Below the pieces are notes generated by a model. That model ran no database searches. It had not been told where the DNA came from and saw only the letters and a list, made by a program, of their open reading frames with translations. Positions 39,684-49,759 of a stretch of DNA of 64,000 nt are shown one piece after another. The stretch is taken from contig CAWCQQ010000018.1 in the NCBI GenBank assembly GCA_963797675.1, forward strand, positions 186,001 through 250,000, given 5' to 3'. This DNA comes from DASQPR01 sp963797675. Its GTDB lineage: Bacteria > Actinomycetota > Actinomycetes > Mycobacteriales > Micromonosporaceae. The position numbers were made by a program, and so were the translations under genes. The number at the start of each line of letters is the position of its first letter. The stretch's first letter is position 1.

Positions 39684-41124
39684 CAGCGGCGTACCCCGGT
39701 GATCCGGTCGGAGCGCGTGGACCAGGCGCCGTGACCGGCCTCGATCCAGCGGCTGAGGATGCGCGCGTCGTAGCCGATCGCGTACAGATCGCCACGCACA
39801 CGTTCGGGCAGGTGCATCGGGGCGGCCCGGCCGTCCGTACTCGGCCCGAAGATCGTGGTGTGCGCGATCCGGCCACCTTCGGCGGTGCCGGTGACCTCCT
39901 GGATCGACGACACGTAGCGGTGTTTGCGGCCGCCGATGCCGGTCTCGTCGGCGAGGTTCACGTAGACGATCAGGTCGAGGCCGTTCGCGGCGGTCCGCTG
40001 GGCGAGATCGGCGGTCATCGACGGGCCGTAGGAGAGCGCGAGCTGGATGATGCGGTCGCCGACCGACGCAGGCGTCCGCGCGTGGATCGTGCACATCGAG
40101 CCGCGGCTGGTCGTCATCGCTTCCAGCATCGGTACGATCTCGCGGGACCGGACCTCGCCGACGATGATGCGCTGGGCGCCCATCCGCAGCGATACCGGGA
40201 TCAGCTCGGCGATCGTGATCTCGCCGGCCGGACGCCCGTCCGCGCCGCGTCTCGCCGTGGCCGTCGCGGGACTCGAAGCTCATCACCCACTGGTGGCGGG
40301 GATTGCGGTGCAGGCCGAGTTCGCGGGACTCCTCCAGCAGGATGAACGGCTCCTCCGGCCGGGATCTCGCTCGCGAGCGCGCGGAGCATCGTGGTCTTTC
40401 CGGCGCCGGCGCGGCCGGCGACCATGATGTTCAGGCCGGCGGCGACCGATGCGCGCAGGAAGTCGCGCATCAGCGGATCGATCATCTCGTCGAGCTCGGG
40501 GCGGCCGCCGGCGATGTCGTCGAGCGTGACGTCCAGCGTGTTGTGCTGCCGGATCACCGCGTACGGGCGGTGGCTGACCTGGTACGTCGCCGCCAGCCGC
40601 TCGCCGCCGGGCAGCTGCAGGTCGAGGATCGGCTGCGACGTGGACAGCGATCGCTCGGTGGCGCCGGCCCGGCGGGCCAGCATCTGCAGCACCTCGACCA
40701 TCTCGTCGTCGCTGTCCGCGATCGGATCGCCGAGGTCGATGGCGCCGTTGCGGCGGGTGATCCGGACCCGGTCGCAGCCGAGGATGTGCACCTCTTCGAT
40801 GGTCGTGTCGGTCAGCAGCGCCTGCAGACGGCCGAGTCCGACCATGTCCGCGCGTACGGCGATCAGCAGCGCGTACTCGTCGTCGCCGGTCAGCGGCGTG
40901 CCGCCGCGACGCAGCGTGTCGGCGTACCGGGCGACCACCTCGGTCGAGATCGCCTCGCGTTCGGCGTCGATCTCCTCCTCGGTAGGCTCGGTCTGCGTAC
41001 GCAGCCAGCGGGTCAGCGCCTCGCCGATCTGGCCGCGCAGCAGCCGTACGGCTTCGTAGTCGATCCGCGGCGTGGGCGGGCGACCGGCGACCGGCCCCGC
41101 CGAGGTGGCGCCGAGATTCGTCAC
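39683..41124 (-). CDS. TadA/CpaF secretion ATPase, frameshifted
   Basis: Cytoplasmic hexameric ATPase that powers Tad pilus assembly. I place the start at GTG 41124 (VTNLGATSAG), which makes a GTGA with the preceding stop; GTG 41172 is in frame but would overlap it by 52 bases. Walker A is VAGRAGAGKTTMLRALASEI; upstream are IEEVHILGCDRVRI and YQVSHRPYAVIRQHN. After shifts near 40375 and 40275, ILLEESRELGLHRNPRHQWV, MGAQRIIVGEVRSREIVPML (Walker B) and TIHARTPASVGDRIIQLAL (His box) follow. About 480 residues. Confidence 0.9.
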
Positions 41125-41483
41125 GGTCCGATCGTCGACGTCCCAGGGAGTTCGGCGTTCGTCTGGTGCCACGCCCGATCGGTCTCGATCCGGGTCTGCG
41201 CCAGGCGGTTCTGGTCTAGGTGGCCTTGATCAGGGCGGCCCTGATCCGGGCGGCCGTGCTCGACGGGCCGCGCGGGCGGTCGCGACGATCTGCAGGTCGG
41301 TGCGGGTGGCGTCGTCGAAATCGTGGTGCGCGCCCTGGCGCAGCGGCGGCATGCCGGGGGAGACCGGTGCGTTCGCCTCGGCGCCGAACATGTCCGGCGC
41401 GATCGCGAGGATCGGCTTCGACTCGTGCGGTAGGACGTCGGCGGCGCGGTCGTGACGGTCATCCCGTACGGTCGCCGGTTCAC
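41121..41483 (-). CDS. Small unknown protein inside the Tad operon, frameshifted
   Basis: GTG 41483 follows the CpaE TAG with no gap and the TGA at 41121 overlaps the TadA start. Reconstructing two shifts (near 41438 and 41285) gives NRRPYGMTVTTAP, then DVLPHESKPILAIAPDMFGA, PGMPPLRQGAHHDFDDATRT, and a C-terminal Gln/Asp/Arg repeat (GRPDQGRPDQGHLDQNRLAQ). About 120 residues, no membrane span. No family recognised; position suggests an accessory factor of the pilus ATPase. Confidence 0.5.
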   Translation of the reverse strand: MNRRPYGMTVTTAPPTSYRTSRSRSSRSRRTCSAPRRTHRSPPACRRCARARTTISTTPPAPTCRSSRPPARPVEHGRPDQGRPDQGHLDQNRLAQTRIETDRAWHQTNAELPGTSTIGP

Positions 41484-42287
41484 CTATCGCACGGCACGGG
41501 AGACCTCCGCCTCGGCCGGCAGCGCGTGCGGCCGGCGCCGACGCGAGATCGCCGCACGCAGCTCCGGTTCGGCCTGGGTGGCCCGCTTCAGCAGCGGCCA
41601 CGCGTGCCGCACGGTCCCGCCGAGCGTCAGCGCGCGTGCGCTGCGGTCATCGAACGGAAGATCCAACAGCACCGGTACGGCCAGCTGCTTGCCGATCTCA
41701 CCGGCCGAGTACGTGCCCTCGCCGACGACAGCGAGTCCGAGCGTCTCCGGTCCGGTGCCGTGCTCGGAGAGCATCGTGCGCAGGCTCCGCAGCGCCGCGG
41801 CGGCGGCCGAGATCGACGGCAGCTCCGGCCGTACCGCCAGCAGCACGATGTCGGCCGCGTGCAGGACCGGCGTCGGCGGGTGCACCGTGGACATCCGGCC
41901 GCAGTCGGCGATCACGTCGTAGTTGTGCCGGATCGCAAGCCCGGTGAAGAACGTCGCCAGCCGAGCCCAGATCGGTGCCAGGCTCCCGGCCTGCGCCGGC
42001 TCGGAGATGCCGGGCAGGAGCAGCCGCTGCTGCGCGGGCGGGTCGAAGTCGACGAGGTGCCGCCAGAAGTCGGACGGCAGGCTCTCGTTGCGCAGCTCCG
42101 CAGCGGCGAGCGGCATCAGGCCGCGGTCGGAGCCGAGCTGGCCGCGCAGGAATCCGGGCAGGACCGAGCCGCCGGACGTGTCGCACTCGGCGAGGATGAC
42201 CGGTGGCGTCCAGGTCAGCGTCAGAGCGAGGGCGGTCGTGGTCACGCCGGGCGAGCCTTTTGCCGAGGTCAGGGCGATGAGTGCCAT
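41484..42287 (-). CDS. CpaE-like/ParA-family ATPase (Tad localisation factor)
   Basis: A 267-residue intact protein. The N-terminus MALIALTSAKGSPGVTTTAL is a deviant Walker A (KGSPGVTT), followed by ILAECDTSGGSVLPGFLRGQ, and Walker-B-like DVIADCGRMSTVHPPTPVLH; then ADIVLLAVRPELPSISAAAA. This is the MinD/ParA fold of CpaE/TadZ proteins that place the Tad machine, here lacking the N-terminal receiver-like domain. It is followed immediately by the small unknown gene. Confidence 0.8.
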   Translation of the reverse strand: MALIALTSAKGSPGVTTTALALTLTWTPPVILAECDTSGGSVLPGFLRGQLGSDRGLMPLAAAELRNESLPSDFWRHLVDFDPPAQQRLLLPGISEPAQAGSLAPIWARLATFFTGLAIRHNYDVIADCGRMSTVHPPTPVLHAADIVLLAVRPELPSISAAAAALRSLRTMLSEHGTGPETLGLAVVGEGTYSAGEIGKQLAVPVLLDLPFDDRSARALTLGGTVRHAWPLLKRATQAEPELRAAISRRRRPHALPAEAEVSRAVR

Positions 42288-42289
42288 GG

Positions 42290-42965
42290 TCAGTTCCCCG
42301 GCTTCAGGACGATGCGAGGCCGCCGTTGGCGTTCAGTGCACGATCGTCGGCGCCAGGTCCGCGCTGATCGCGATGTGCAGCGATGATCGAGCCGTCGCTG
42401 CCCACCGCACTACGTCGACCACCGTCGCGTCGTAATCGCCGAGGGGCTGTCCGGGCTCGCGGCCGGCGGCGCGGACAGCGGTACGAGCACGATCGGGTCG
42501 CCCGGCGACAGCGTCGCGGCCGGCAGGTTGCGTGCCGCGACGGCGATGCCGACCTGCGCCTGATCGGAGCCGACCAGCGGCTTGTCGGTGAGCTGATTCG
42601 GCGAGAGCAGCGTGCCCGGCTGGAGCGTCACCGCCGCGTGCCGGCCGACGACCGAGGTCAGGTTCGACCGCCGGGATCAGGGTCAGCCCGCCGCCGCCGG
42701 AGAGCTGAACGGTGGTCAGGTCGGTCGCGGCGATCTGCGACCCGACCGCGACCGGCTTGGCCACCGCCAGGTAGGCCGATGTCTTCGCGACCGAGACCAG
42801 CGCGATGCCGGACAACGCCGCGCCGAACGCGAGCAGCATGGTTGCGAGCGCGATCCCGCCGGTACGGATGCGGCGGTTGCCGACGACGCGGGGCATCGGC
42901 ATCGGGCCACCGGCCGGGGATCCGTTCATCCGGCTCGCAGGCACCTTCGTGGAGACAGCAGTCAT
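42290..42965 (-). CDS. SAF-domain protein (CpaB/RcpC-like), frameshifted
   Basis: ATG 42965 has AGGTGG upstream. One N-terminal span (IALATMLLAFGAALSGIALV) follows a basic head. The SAF domain begins YLAVAKPVAVGSQIAATDLT. A shift near 42660 leads to VVGRHAAVTLQPGTLLSPNQ, VGIAVAARNLPAATLSPGDP and IVLVPLSAPP, the CpaB pattern. Further shifts near 42445 and 42385 affect the C-terminus (LHIAISADLAPTIV). The stop at 42290 (IVLKPGN) is inferred, 2 bases before the CpaE ATG. CpaB proteins act in pilus assembly at the outer face. Confidence 0.75.
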
Positions 42966-43021
42966 TGGTTACCACCTGAAGCTCGCTGATCTTGATTGAA
43001 CCGTGGTAGCGCGGACGATCG

Positions 43022-43888
43022 TCAGCGTTCCGGGACGGGCCCGACGTGCCAGTAGACGTTCCACGTGGCCGCGGCGGTGACGGTGTAGACGCCGCCGGGC
43101 TGGTTCTCTCGGCGGCGGATAGACATGGCCGCAGGTCGGCGACGTCGTACGGCCGTCGGCGGGTTGGTGTAGGCCGTGCCGATGCCCCGCAGGCCACGTC
43201 GGAGCCGTCGCCCATGTACTAGTCGACCTTCGCGCCGAGTGCGTTGATGCCGACGCCGAGCGGGCCGAGTCCGAGGCCTAGTCCGTTATCGGACCCCACG
43301 TCAGCGACGTCGGCGTCTGCCACATCCAGACCGGCAGGCCGACCAGGCCGTGACCGCCGGCGGCCGGAGCGGTGCCGACGATCGGGCCGAGGATGCCGAG
43401 CGAGACGATCGCCTGCACCGCGGCAGCTGCGCTACGGTCCGGGGGACGCCTTGATATCCGGTCGGAGGGTCGGAGTCGAACGCGACCGAATTTCCGAGGA
43501 CGCCGATGCCGAGGCCCTCGGGGTCTCGCAGGTGCGGTTGTAGAGGCGCCGTTGGCCGGGAGTTGCCGAGCCACAGCGGGGTACTGGCCGGCGGCTGCGG
43601 AGAGATCAGGTTCCAGTAACAGCTGTCCATGCTGTTCCACCAGCCGAGCGCCGGATCGTTGCACGGGATCGTCGTGGTGCGGTAGCTGCACGTTGTCGAC
43701 GAGCCGAGGATCCCGTCGCGGTACGCCGCCACGGCGTGAGCCCGGCTCAACGTTGGCGCACTGACGACGGCCCGTGCCACGGTGGTGTGCTCCTGGACGC
43801 TCTGGTGACTGCGGACGGGTGGAAGTGCGGCGATCACAACGAGCGCGGTGACCGCGGCGCCGAGCGCTGCGATCCGCGCATGAGCCAT
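43022..43888 (-). CDS. Secreted hypothetical protein at the head of the Tad locus, frameshifted
   Basis: The signal peptide is MAHARIAALGAAVTALVVIA. The mature part has STTCSYRTTTIPCNDPALGW, then DSCYWNLISPQP with several Cys, and after shifts (about 43450, 43270, 43150) QAIVSLGILGPIVGTAPAAG, LPVWMWQTPTSLTWGPIT, and a C-terminal domain ending QPGGVYTVTAAATWNVYWHV then GPVPER. The C-terminal motif (YTVTA-A-TW-V-W) is one I recognise from secreted actinobacterial proteins of unknown role. About 290 residues. Likely secreted with, or part of, the pilus locus; function unknown. Confidence 0.65.
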
Positions 43889-44132
43889 CAGCGCGCACCT
43901 CGAGAGGTGTGCGTTACGTCGATGGCACGTGATGCGTTGAGCACTACGGGATCCTGCACAGTCGAGACGATCCCAGGTTGCGGTTCGGCAAGAAACCGGT
44001 TATCTAGCGCTAATTCGGTGTACGCACGAACTAACTCCTATGGGGGGAAATTCCGTGCCCCCTGCGTGCCCCCTTGGTCCGGCGCACTTCATGTGCGATG
44101 AACTCCGCTACCCGGCTGGTACTCATGAACGC

Positions 44133-44399
44133 ATGCAAACCCGGACCCGCCTCGACACCCTGATCCGCCAGCGATTACTCACCCGCAACGAAGCGCGAGA
44201 ACTTCTCGTCCGGCGGGCCATCGAGATGGGCGTGAGCGAACGAAAGTTCGCGTTGTCCGAGCGGCAGCTCTACCGGCTTCTGCTCGGTGAGGTGAAGACG
44301 CGACCGCATCCCGTCGTCTGCCGAGTGATCGAGGCCGAGTTCGGCTGCTCGATCGGCGAGCTACTGGCGCCGGACGTGCCGGAGCTCCAGGCCGCTTAG
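44133..44399 (+). CDS. Small helix-turn-helix (XRE-like) protein
   Basis: About 88 residues from ATG 44133; the open frame extends upstream to 44040 but that part is not protein-like. All-helical: LDTLIRQRLLTRNEARELLV, ERKFALSERQLYRLLLGEVK, and PHPVVCRVIEAEFGCSIGEL, with the last helices typical of XRE-type DNA-binding proteins (recognition helix then the FGCSIGELL closing helix). It is convergent with a large TPR regulator. Probably a DNA-binding regulator of unknown targets. Confidence 0.65.
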   Translation: MQTRTRLDTLIRQRLLTRNEARELLVRRAIEMGVSERKFALSERQLYRLLLGEVKTRPHPVVCRVIEAEFGCSIGELLAPDVPELQAA

Positions 44400-44429
44400 G
44401 CCCGGGATGCCGTTAGGTCGGGATCACCG

Positions 44430-45765
44430 TTAGACCGTGATCGATCTGCCCCGGCGGGCGAGGTCGGCGCCGTCCGCGGTCGGCAGCAACGTGGCCACCG
44501 CATCGCACAGCGTACGGACCTCGCGGGCAACCCGTCGCGATGCCAGTCCACGGCTCAGATCCAGCACGTTCGAGGCCACCGACGCGGCTTCGTCCAGCGC
44601 GCCGACACCGAGATGGGCCCGGGCGACCGCGGTTGCGAGCAGCGCCGTCCGGCGCTCCGACTTGCCGGTCGCGGACATCGGCATGACCGCGAACCGCAGC
44701 GTATCGACATGCCGCCCGCCGGCCGCCGCAACGTGCGCGAACTCGCCGTGCATCTGTGCCGGCGTGAAGTAACGGACCCAGGCCGGAGCGGCACCGTAGT
44801 CCACCGTGGACAGAAAGCGCTCGGCCGTAACCATCGCGTCGGCGCTCTCACGTGCCATGCCGAGCAGCGCCATCACCCGCGCCTCCAGGCACGCGTTGCG
44901 GGACTGGTCGGCCGAGGAACCACCGCTGTCGGGCAGCATGCTGGCCGGCGCGTGCCAGCGCGAGTGCCTCCCGCAGATCTCCGATGTGGATCGCGTGCCG
45001 GGCCATGTCGCCGAAGATGTGCGCGGCCAGCGCATCGTCGCCGGATGCTCGGGCGAGACGCAGCGACTGGATGAAGTAGCGCTGCGCCATCCCGTCGTCC
45101 AGGCCGTCGTAGGCGGCGTACCCAAAATGTCCGTGAGCCTGGCCGCGACGGCCAGTAACCGGCGGCCGACGCCTTCGGTGAAGCGGGCCCGCAGCATCGG
45201 CGAGACCACGTCTGTGAGCAGCGGCGCCGCGGTCGCGGACGCTGCCGGCGCCGAGTTGGCGCTCCATGTCCTGGTACGTCTCGCATGCGCGCCAGAGCGT
45301 GTCGACCTCGGCACGGCTGACACTGCGGCCGGTCGTCGCCGTGGTCGCGACCGGGGCCTGCGGCCAGGCGAGCAGCCAGTCGCGGGTCGGGCCGGTGTAG
45401 GCGCCGTGCGTCAACGAGTACGCGCTCGGATCCGCGGCTCGCCACAGCGTCGCGGACTCGTCGAGCGTCGTGTCCAGGCTTTCGTGCCAGGCGAGTCCGG
45501 TACGAGGGTCGTCGGTGCCGGCGAATCCGAGGTCCCCCTGCGTCACCCGGCGACCGAGCGCGCCGGACAGCAGGAACGCGGTGACCTCCCGGGTCAGTGG
45601 ATCCGGAACGACGCCGCGCAGCCAGCCGCGGACATTGGCCCCGCCGTAGCCGGTCGGGCGTCCGCGGCGCAGCCGTTCCTCGTTGACCCGGCGGGCGGTG
45701 CCCTTGTCAGACCAGGCTGCCTCGCGCAGGTGCCGTTCCAGTGCCGTGTTCGGATCGCGTTCCAT
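44430..45765 (-). CDS. TPR-repeat transcriptional regulator-like protein, frameshifted
   Basis: About 440 residues from ATG 45765. An N-terminal helical DNA-binding-like part (NTALERHLREAAWSDKGTAR, RVNEERLRRGRPTGYGGANV) is followed by a TPR-like region: WRACETYQDMERQLG, RRLLAVAARLTDILG, RYFIQSLRLARASGDDALAA, FGDMARHAIHIGDLREALAL, CLEARVMALLGMARESADAM. Shifts near 45250, 45125 and 44945 separate the pieces. This is the architecture of actinobacterial sporulation/antibiotic regulators of the NsdA type. It lies between the Tad locus and its peptidase and could regulate either; that is inference. Confidence 0.7.
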
Positions 45766-45915
45766 CGGGGGCCGTCCTTGTGATCTCGGATGTGATCACA
45801 AGGACTATCGATCCGGGACCGCGGTTGGTTTCCTGTCACGGATCTGCCATCTTTCTGCCGTATCGCGGTCCATAGGCGATCGAGGCCTACGCCGGTGCTG
45901 ACCTACCATGGCGTC

Positions 45916-46459
45916 GTGAGCCTGACCTGGACCGAGGCGATCGACGGTGCATGATTCCGGCTACCGCGGCGGTGCGGTGGACGTGCAGTACCCGGACTCG
46001 GGCGGAGCTCGGGCGGCATTGGTGATCGCGTCGGACCATCGCTTTGCGACCATCGTGGACGAACGCGTGGCGTGGCTGGACGACGTCGAGCCGTACGTGC
46101 CGGGTAACTTCTTCGCCCGCGAACTGCCGTGCCTACGTGCCGTCCTGGCCGATATCGCACGACTGGATCTGCTGATCATCGACGGCTATGTCGATCTCGA
46201 CCCGTCCGGGCGTCCGGGCCTCGGCGCCCACGTGCGTGCCGAGATCGACGTACCGATCATCGGTGTCGCAAAGACCGCGTTCCGTACCGCGACGCACGCG
46301 ATCGAAGTCCGCCGCGGTACGGCCACCCGCCCGCTGTACGTCACGTCGGCGGGATTGCCGATCGCCGAGGCGGCGGCGCTGGTGGCGGAGATGTCGGGAC
46401 CGTACCGGCTGCCGGATGCGCTTTGGCACGTCGACGCACTGGCGCGTGGCCGCTCCTAG
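45916..46459 (+). CDS. Endonuclease V family protein, one frameshift
   Basis: About 181 residues. GTG 45916 (SLTWTEAID) joins after one shift near 45947 to DSGYRGGAVDVQYPDSGGAR. Family marks: the metal Asp in GAVDVQY, LDLLIIDGYVDLDPSGRPGL followed by GAHV, and IIGVAKTAFR, matching the DG-G and GVAK motifs of endonuclease V (nfi), which nicks DNA near deaminated adenine (inosine). It is shorter than E. coli Nfi (223) and lacks part of the N-terminus, so activity is uncertain. Confidence 0.75.
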
Positions 46460-46490
46460 CTGTGCCGGCCGGACACGTCCAAGGTCACGC

Positions 46491-46903
46491 TCAGAACGGC
46501 GGCCAACCCGGCAAAATCGGCTGCTCCGGCATCCTTCTCCGGCGCTTGTCCAGCGGCCACCGTTCATCGATAACGCACGCCGTGTCCTGGCAGGTATGGC
46601 GGGCATCGACCCATTCCGGAACCCATGGATACGGCGAAGCCGACACCCATCTCGATACAGACCACACAGAGTTTGCCCGAAGTATCCGTAGGCATGAGCC
46701 ACATCTACCGTCGCGCGTTCGACGACCGCCCGCTCCCACCGCAGCCCCACCGGCAGATAGTTCGGCCGCAACATCTCGTGCGCATCCGCGCCGACCACGG
46801 TCACCGCATAACACCAGATACAAAGCCAGAGCCACCCGTCGTTCCGGACCGGACCCGGTTCCGTCAACAACTCCATTGTCCGGCCGCACACATCACACAG
46901 CAC
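46491..46903 (-). CDS. CxxC hypothetical protein, one frameshift
   Basis: GTG 46903 has GGGGAAG upstream. The protein has two zinc-ribbon-like pairs, LCDVCGRTMELL and LWLCIWCYAVTV, then PNYLPVGLRWERAVVERATV. A shift near 46690 gives WVPEWVDARHTCQDTACVID with two further Cys and the end MPEQPILPGWPPF. About 136 residues. Not assigned to a family; likely a small zinc-binding protein. Convergent with endonuclease V. Confidence 0.55.
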
Positions 46904-47112
46904 GATGAATCTTCCCCCCGGACATGACGGTCGTGCGTAACCTGGCCACAACATGATCGCCTAGCCGGACGTGTCACCCACGTCCCGAGACTGATCTGTC
47001 ACGGCTGTACTGAGACCCGACAGTTTGCCAACGCTCGGAGTGTGACGATAAGCACGGTGGTCAGTGACGCTGCGTTCACGCATTCGCAACGTGAGCGAGA
47101 GACGGTGTAGTC

Positions 47113-47394
47113 ATGACGAATAACCGATATCCGGCCCCACGTCGCGACATCAGTGCTCCGAAGACCAACCGTGCGCTGCACGATCACTACGTACGGGCGA
47201 TCAACGGGGCACTCGAGGCAGGACGCGACAACGACGCGTACGAGCTTGCCGACGCGTACGCCAAGGACCTCGGCGCACCCGAAGACCCGAGCACCGAAGC
47301 CGGTCAACTGATCAGACCGTCCATGTGCCACCCGTCCCCGGACAACGCCGTCCGCGTGCGGGTGACCTTCGCGATCAGACCGTGGCGAGAATGA
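47113..47394 (+). CDS. Small hypothetical protein
   Basis: A 93-residue protein from ATG 47113, with a plausible AGAGACGG upstream. The first 65 residues are well-formed, charged and helical: RALHDHYVRAINGALEAGRD, NDAYELADAYAKDLGAPEDP. The last 25 residues overlap the end of the prepilin peptidase gene (convergent, 20 bases) and look less natural, so the true stop may be earlier after a shift. No family known. Confidence 0.55.
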   Translation: MTNNRYPAPRRDISAPKTNRALHDHYVRAINGALEAGRDNDAYELADAYAKDLGAPEDPSTEAGQLIRPSMCHPSPDNAVRVRVTFAIRPWRE

Positions 47395-48114
47395 TCGCGG
47401 CCAGCCCGCCCAGCAGCATGAACGGCCCGTGCGGGATGCGATCCGAGCGACTCACCCGCCGGAGCGCCAGAAGCACGATCGCGGTCAGGCCGGCGAGCAA
47501 CAGCCCCGCGAACATCGCGAACAACGCCGTCCGTACGCCGAACCAGCCACTCGTGAGCCCGATCAAGACCGCGAGCTTTGCATCGCCGAGCCCCATGCCG
47601 CGCGGCGACGCGAAGACGATCAGGAAGTAGAGCGCGCCGCATCCGAGCCCGCACAGTACCGCGATACCGAGCCGTGAGAAGTCGCCGGTGAGAGCAAAGA
47701 CCAGCAGTGTTCCGGCGAGCGCGGCCAGGATCAGCCGATCCGGCAGCCGATGGACGGAGATGTCGACCAGCGCCAGGACGACCGCGACCAGCGCCGCCCA
47801 GAGCAGTCCGATCGTGGCGACCCCGATCCCGCTACGCCACGCGAGGACGGCCAGCGTCGCTGCGGCGAGCAGCTCGACCACGGCGAGCGGCGGACCGACC
47901 GGCGTCGAACAGTGCCGGCATCGCCCGGATGGCCGCAGGGCGCTGCCGAGCAGGCCCCAGCCCGATCGGACCAGGACGACATCGCAGCTCGGACACGTCG
48001 TACGCCAGGGTTCGCCGGATGCCACCGCGTGGTGGAACACAGCCGCCCGTACGGTCGTGCCGGCCGACCCACCGACGATCACGGCGGCGGCGATCCACAC
48101 CCACAGCAAGCCTG
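47375..48114 (-). CDS. Type IV prepilin peptidase (A24 family)
   Basis: About 246 residues from GTG 48114 (VTGLLWVWIAAAVIVGGSAG). The N-terminal cytoplasmic domain carries two Cys pairs (TCPSCDVVL and GRCRHCSTP), the zinc-binding site of methylating prepilin peptidases. The two catalytic Asp lie in VLALVDISVHRLPDRL and RGMGLGDAKLAVLIGL. Multiple spans follow. It most likely processes the TadE/TadG-like and pilin-like proteins at 36-38 kb, although it is ~5 kb away from the end of that locus. Intact. Confidence 0.9.
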
Positions 48115-48190
48115 TCACCCATGCATAATCGCCGATCGACGGGTACGAAGCGAGCGGTGGCGGCGACCGAATCGGGTAGGCTACCCGATC

Positions 48191-48949
48191 GTGCTGATTC
48201 TGCTGCCGCCGTCGGAAGGCAAGACCGGTGGCGGCCGTGGACGCCCGGTCGATCTCGGGTCGCTCAGCTTTCCCGAACTCACCGGTGCCCGCGAGCGCGT
48301 CCTCGATGCGCTGGTCGATCTGTGCGGCCGGCCGGGTGCCGCCACGGTGCTGGGGCTCGGACCGACCCAGGCGGGCGAGGTTGCGCTCAACGCGGCGATC
48401 CGCACCGCACCGACCCGACCGGCATCCGCGCTGTACACCGGCGTGATCTATGAGGCGCTGGACATCGAAACGCTGCCAGGGGCCGCGAAGGCCTGGCTTC
48501 GGCGTACCACGGTGATCTTCTCGGGGTTGTGGGGCGCGGTACGGCTTGCGGATCGCATCCCGGCGTACCGCTGCGCCGTGGGGGTCAACCTGCCCGGCAT
48601 CGGCGGACTCGGCACCTACTGGCGGACCGCGATGTCCGATGAGCTTCGCGAAGCCGCGGGTAACGGACTCGTCGTCGATCTTCGCTCCGGCGCCTACGCG
48701 GCGATGTGGGCGCCGCAACGCAACGTCGTCGGCGTGCGCGTCCTCCATGAACGAGTCCTCGACGGAATCGCGAAGCGGCAGGTCGTCAGCCATTTCAACA
48801 AGGCCACGAAAGGCCGCATCGTGCGCGACCTCGCGCTCGCCGGCGCCCGGCCGAAGACCGTCAACGCGCTCGCGTCCGCCCTCCGCGACCTCAAGTACAC
48901 GGTCGAGGTCACGCCAGGTCAGCTGGATGTGATCGTCACCGAGCTGTGA
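48191..48949 (+). CDS. yaaA: YaaA-family peroxide stress protein
   Basis: A 252-residue intact DUF328 protein from GTG 48191. Signatures: the N-terminal ILLPPSEGKTGGGRGRPVDL, ALYTGVIYEALDIETLP, IFSGLWGAVRLADRIPAYRC and the C-terminal SHFNKATKGRIVRDLALAG. In E. coli YaaA lowers free intracellular iron and damage under H2O2 stress; the fold has been linked to DNA binding. The role here is by family. It is divergent from the prepilin peptidase. Confidence 0.88.
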   Translation: MLILLPPSEGKTGGGRGRPVDLGSLSFPELTGARERVLDALVDLCGRPGAATVLGLGPTQAGEVALNAAIRTAPTRPASALYTGVIYEALDIETLPGAAKAWLRRTTVIFSGLWGAVRLADRIPAYRCAVGVNLPGIGGLGTYWRTAMSDELREAAGNGLVVDLRSGAYAAMWAPQRNVVGVRVLHERVLDGIAKRQVVSHFNKATKGRIVRDLALAGARPKTVNALASALRDLKYTVEVTPGQLDVIVTEL

Positions 48950-49021
48950 GCGTCAGGTAATGGCCGCTCGTACGTATTACTGCGTACAGACATCCGGGCC
49001 CCGGCGAGGCATGATCTACGG

Positions 49022-49759
49022 ATGAACGTGAACCTGCAGGCAGCCGTAGTTACCGATGTCGGGATGATCCGGTCAAACAACGAGGATCTGGCGTACGCCG
49101 GCACGCGACTCTTCGTGTTGGCCGACGGCATGGGCGGCCCACCGGCAGGCGATCTGGCCAGTGAGATCATGATCGATACCGTCACGCACCTGGATTCGCG
49201 TGCCGGTGGACTCCGGCTACGACGCGATGCTTGCGCTGCGTGGCGCGATCGACGCGGCGAACGAGGCGATCTTCGACGCTGCCGAGGAGGATCCGGGCCG
49301 CTTCGGCATGGGTACGACCGTCACCGGCCTTCTGCTGGCCCAGGACGGTGGACTCGCGCTCGTCCACGTCGGTGACTCGCGCGGCTACCGGCTGCGGGAC
49401 GGCGAACTGACCCAGATCACGATCGACGACACGTACGTGCAGCTGCTGGTCGATCAGGGGCGCTGGCCGCGGCCGAGGCCCGGCACCACCCGCAGCGTGC
49501 GATCGTGACGCAGGCGGTGCAGGGCGGGGCGTTCGAGCCGCACTGCGCCGTGCTCGAACCGGTGATCGGTGACCGCTACCTGCTGTGCAGCGACGGTCTG
49601 AGTGACGTGATCACGGACGAGACGATCGAGACCGCGATGACCACGTACCCGGATCGGCTGGAGTGCGGTCAGCGGCTGGTGAAGCTGACGCTCGCCGCCG
49701 GTGCGCCGGACAACGTCACGGTCGTCGTCATCGACGTCGTCGTTACGACGAGATCTTAG
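49022..49759 (+). CDS. PP2C-type Ser/Thr phosphatase, two frameshifts
   Basis: About 244 residues. Metal-binding Asps are in AAVVTDVGMIRSNNEDLAYA (N-terminal RxxNED motif), LFVLADGMGGPPAGDLASE, LLCSDGLSDVITDETI and the C-terminal APDNVTVVVIDV. Shifts lie near 49198 and 49463. This is the minimal PstP-like soluble domain without a membrane anchor. It could reverse phosphorylation by the Ser/Thr kinase at 19612-21645 or others. It is convergent with the GntR gene, their stops overlapping. Confidence 0.88.

Noticed and set aside
41124..41172. TadA start at GTG 41172
   Set aside because: It would overlap the upstream gene by 52 bases; GTG 41124 gives the 4-base overlap seen at other junctions in the operon.
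41220..41262. Plus-strand ALIRAALIRAAV repeat resembling pentapeptide repeats
   Set aside because: It is antisense to the DQGR repeat of the Tad-operon small protein and lacks a supporting gene.
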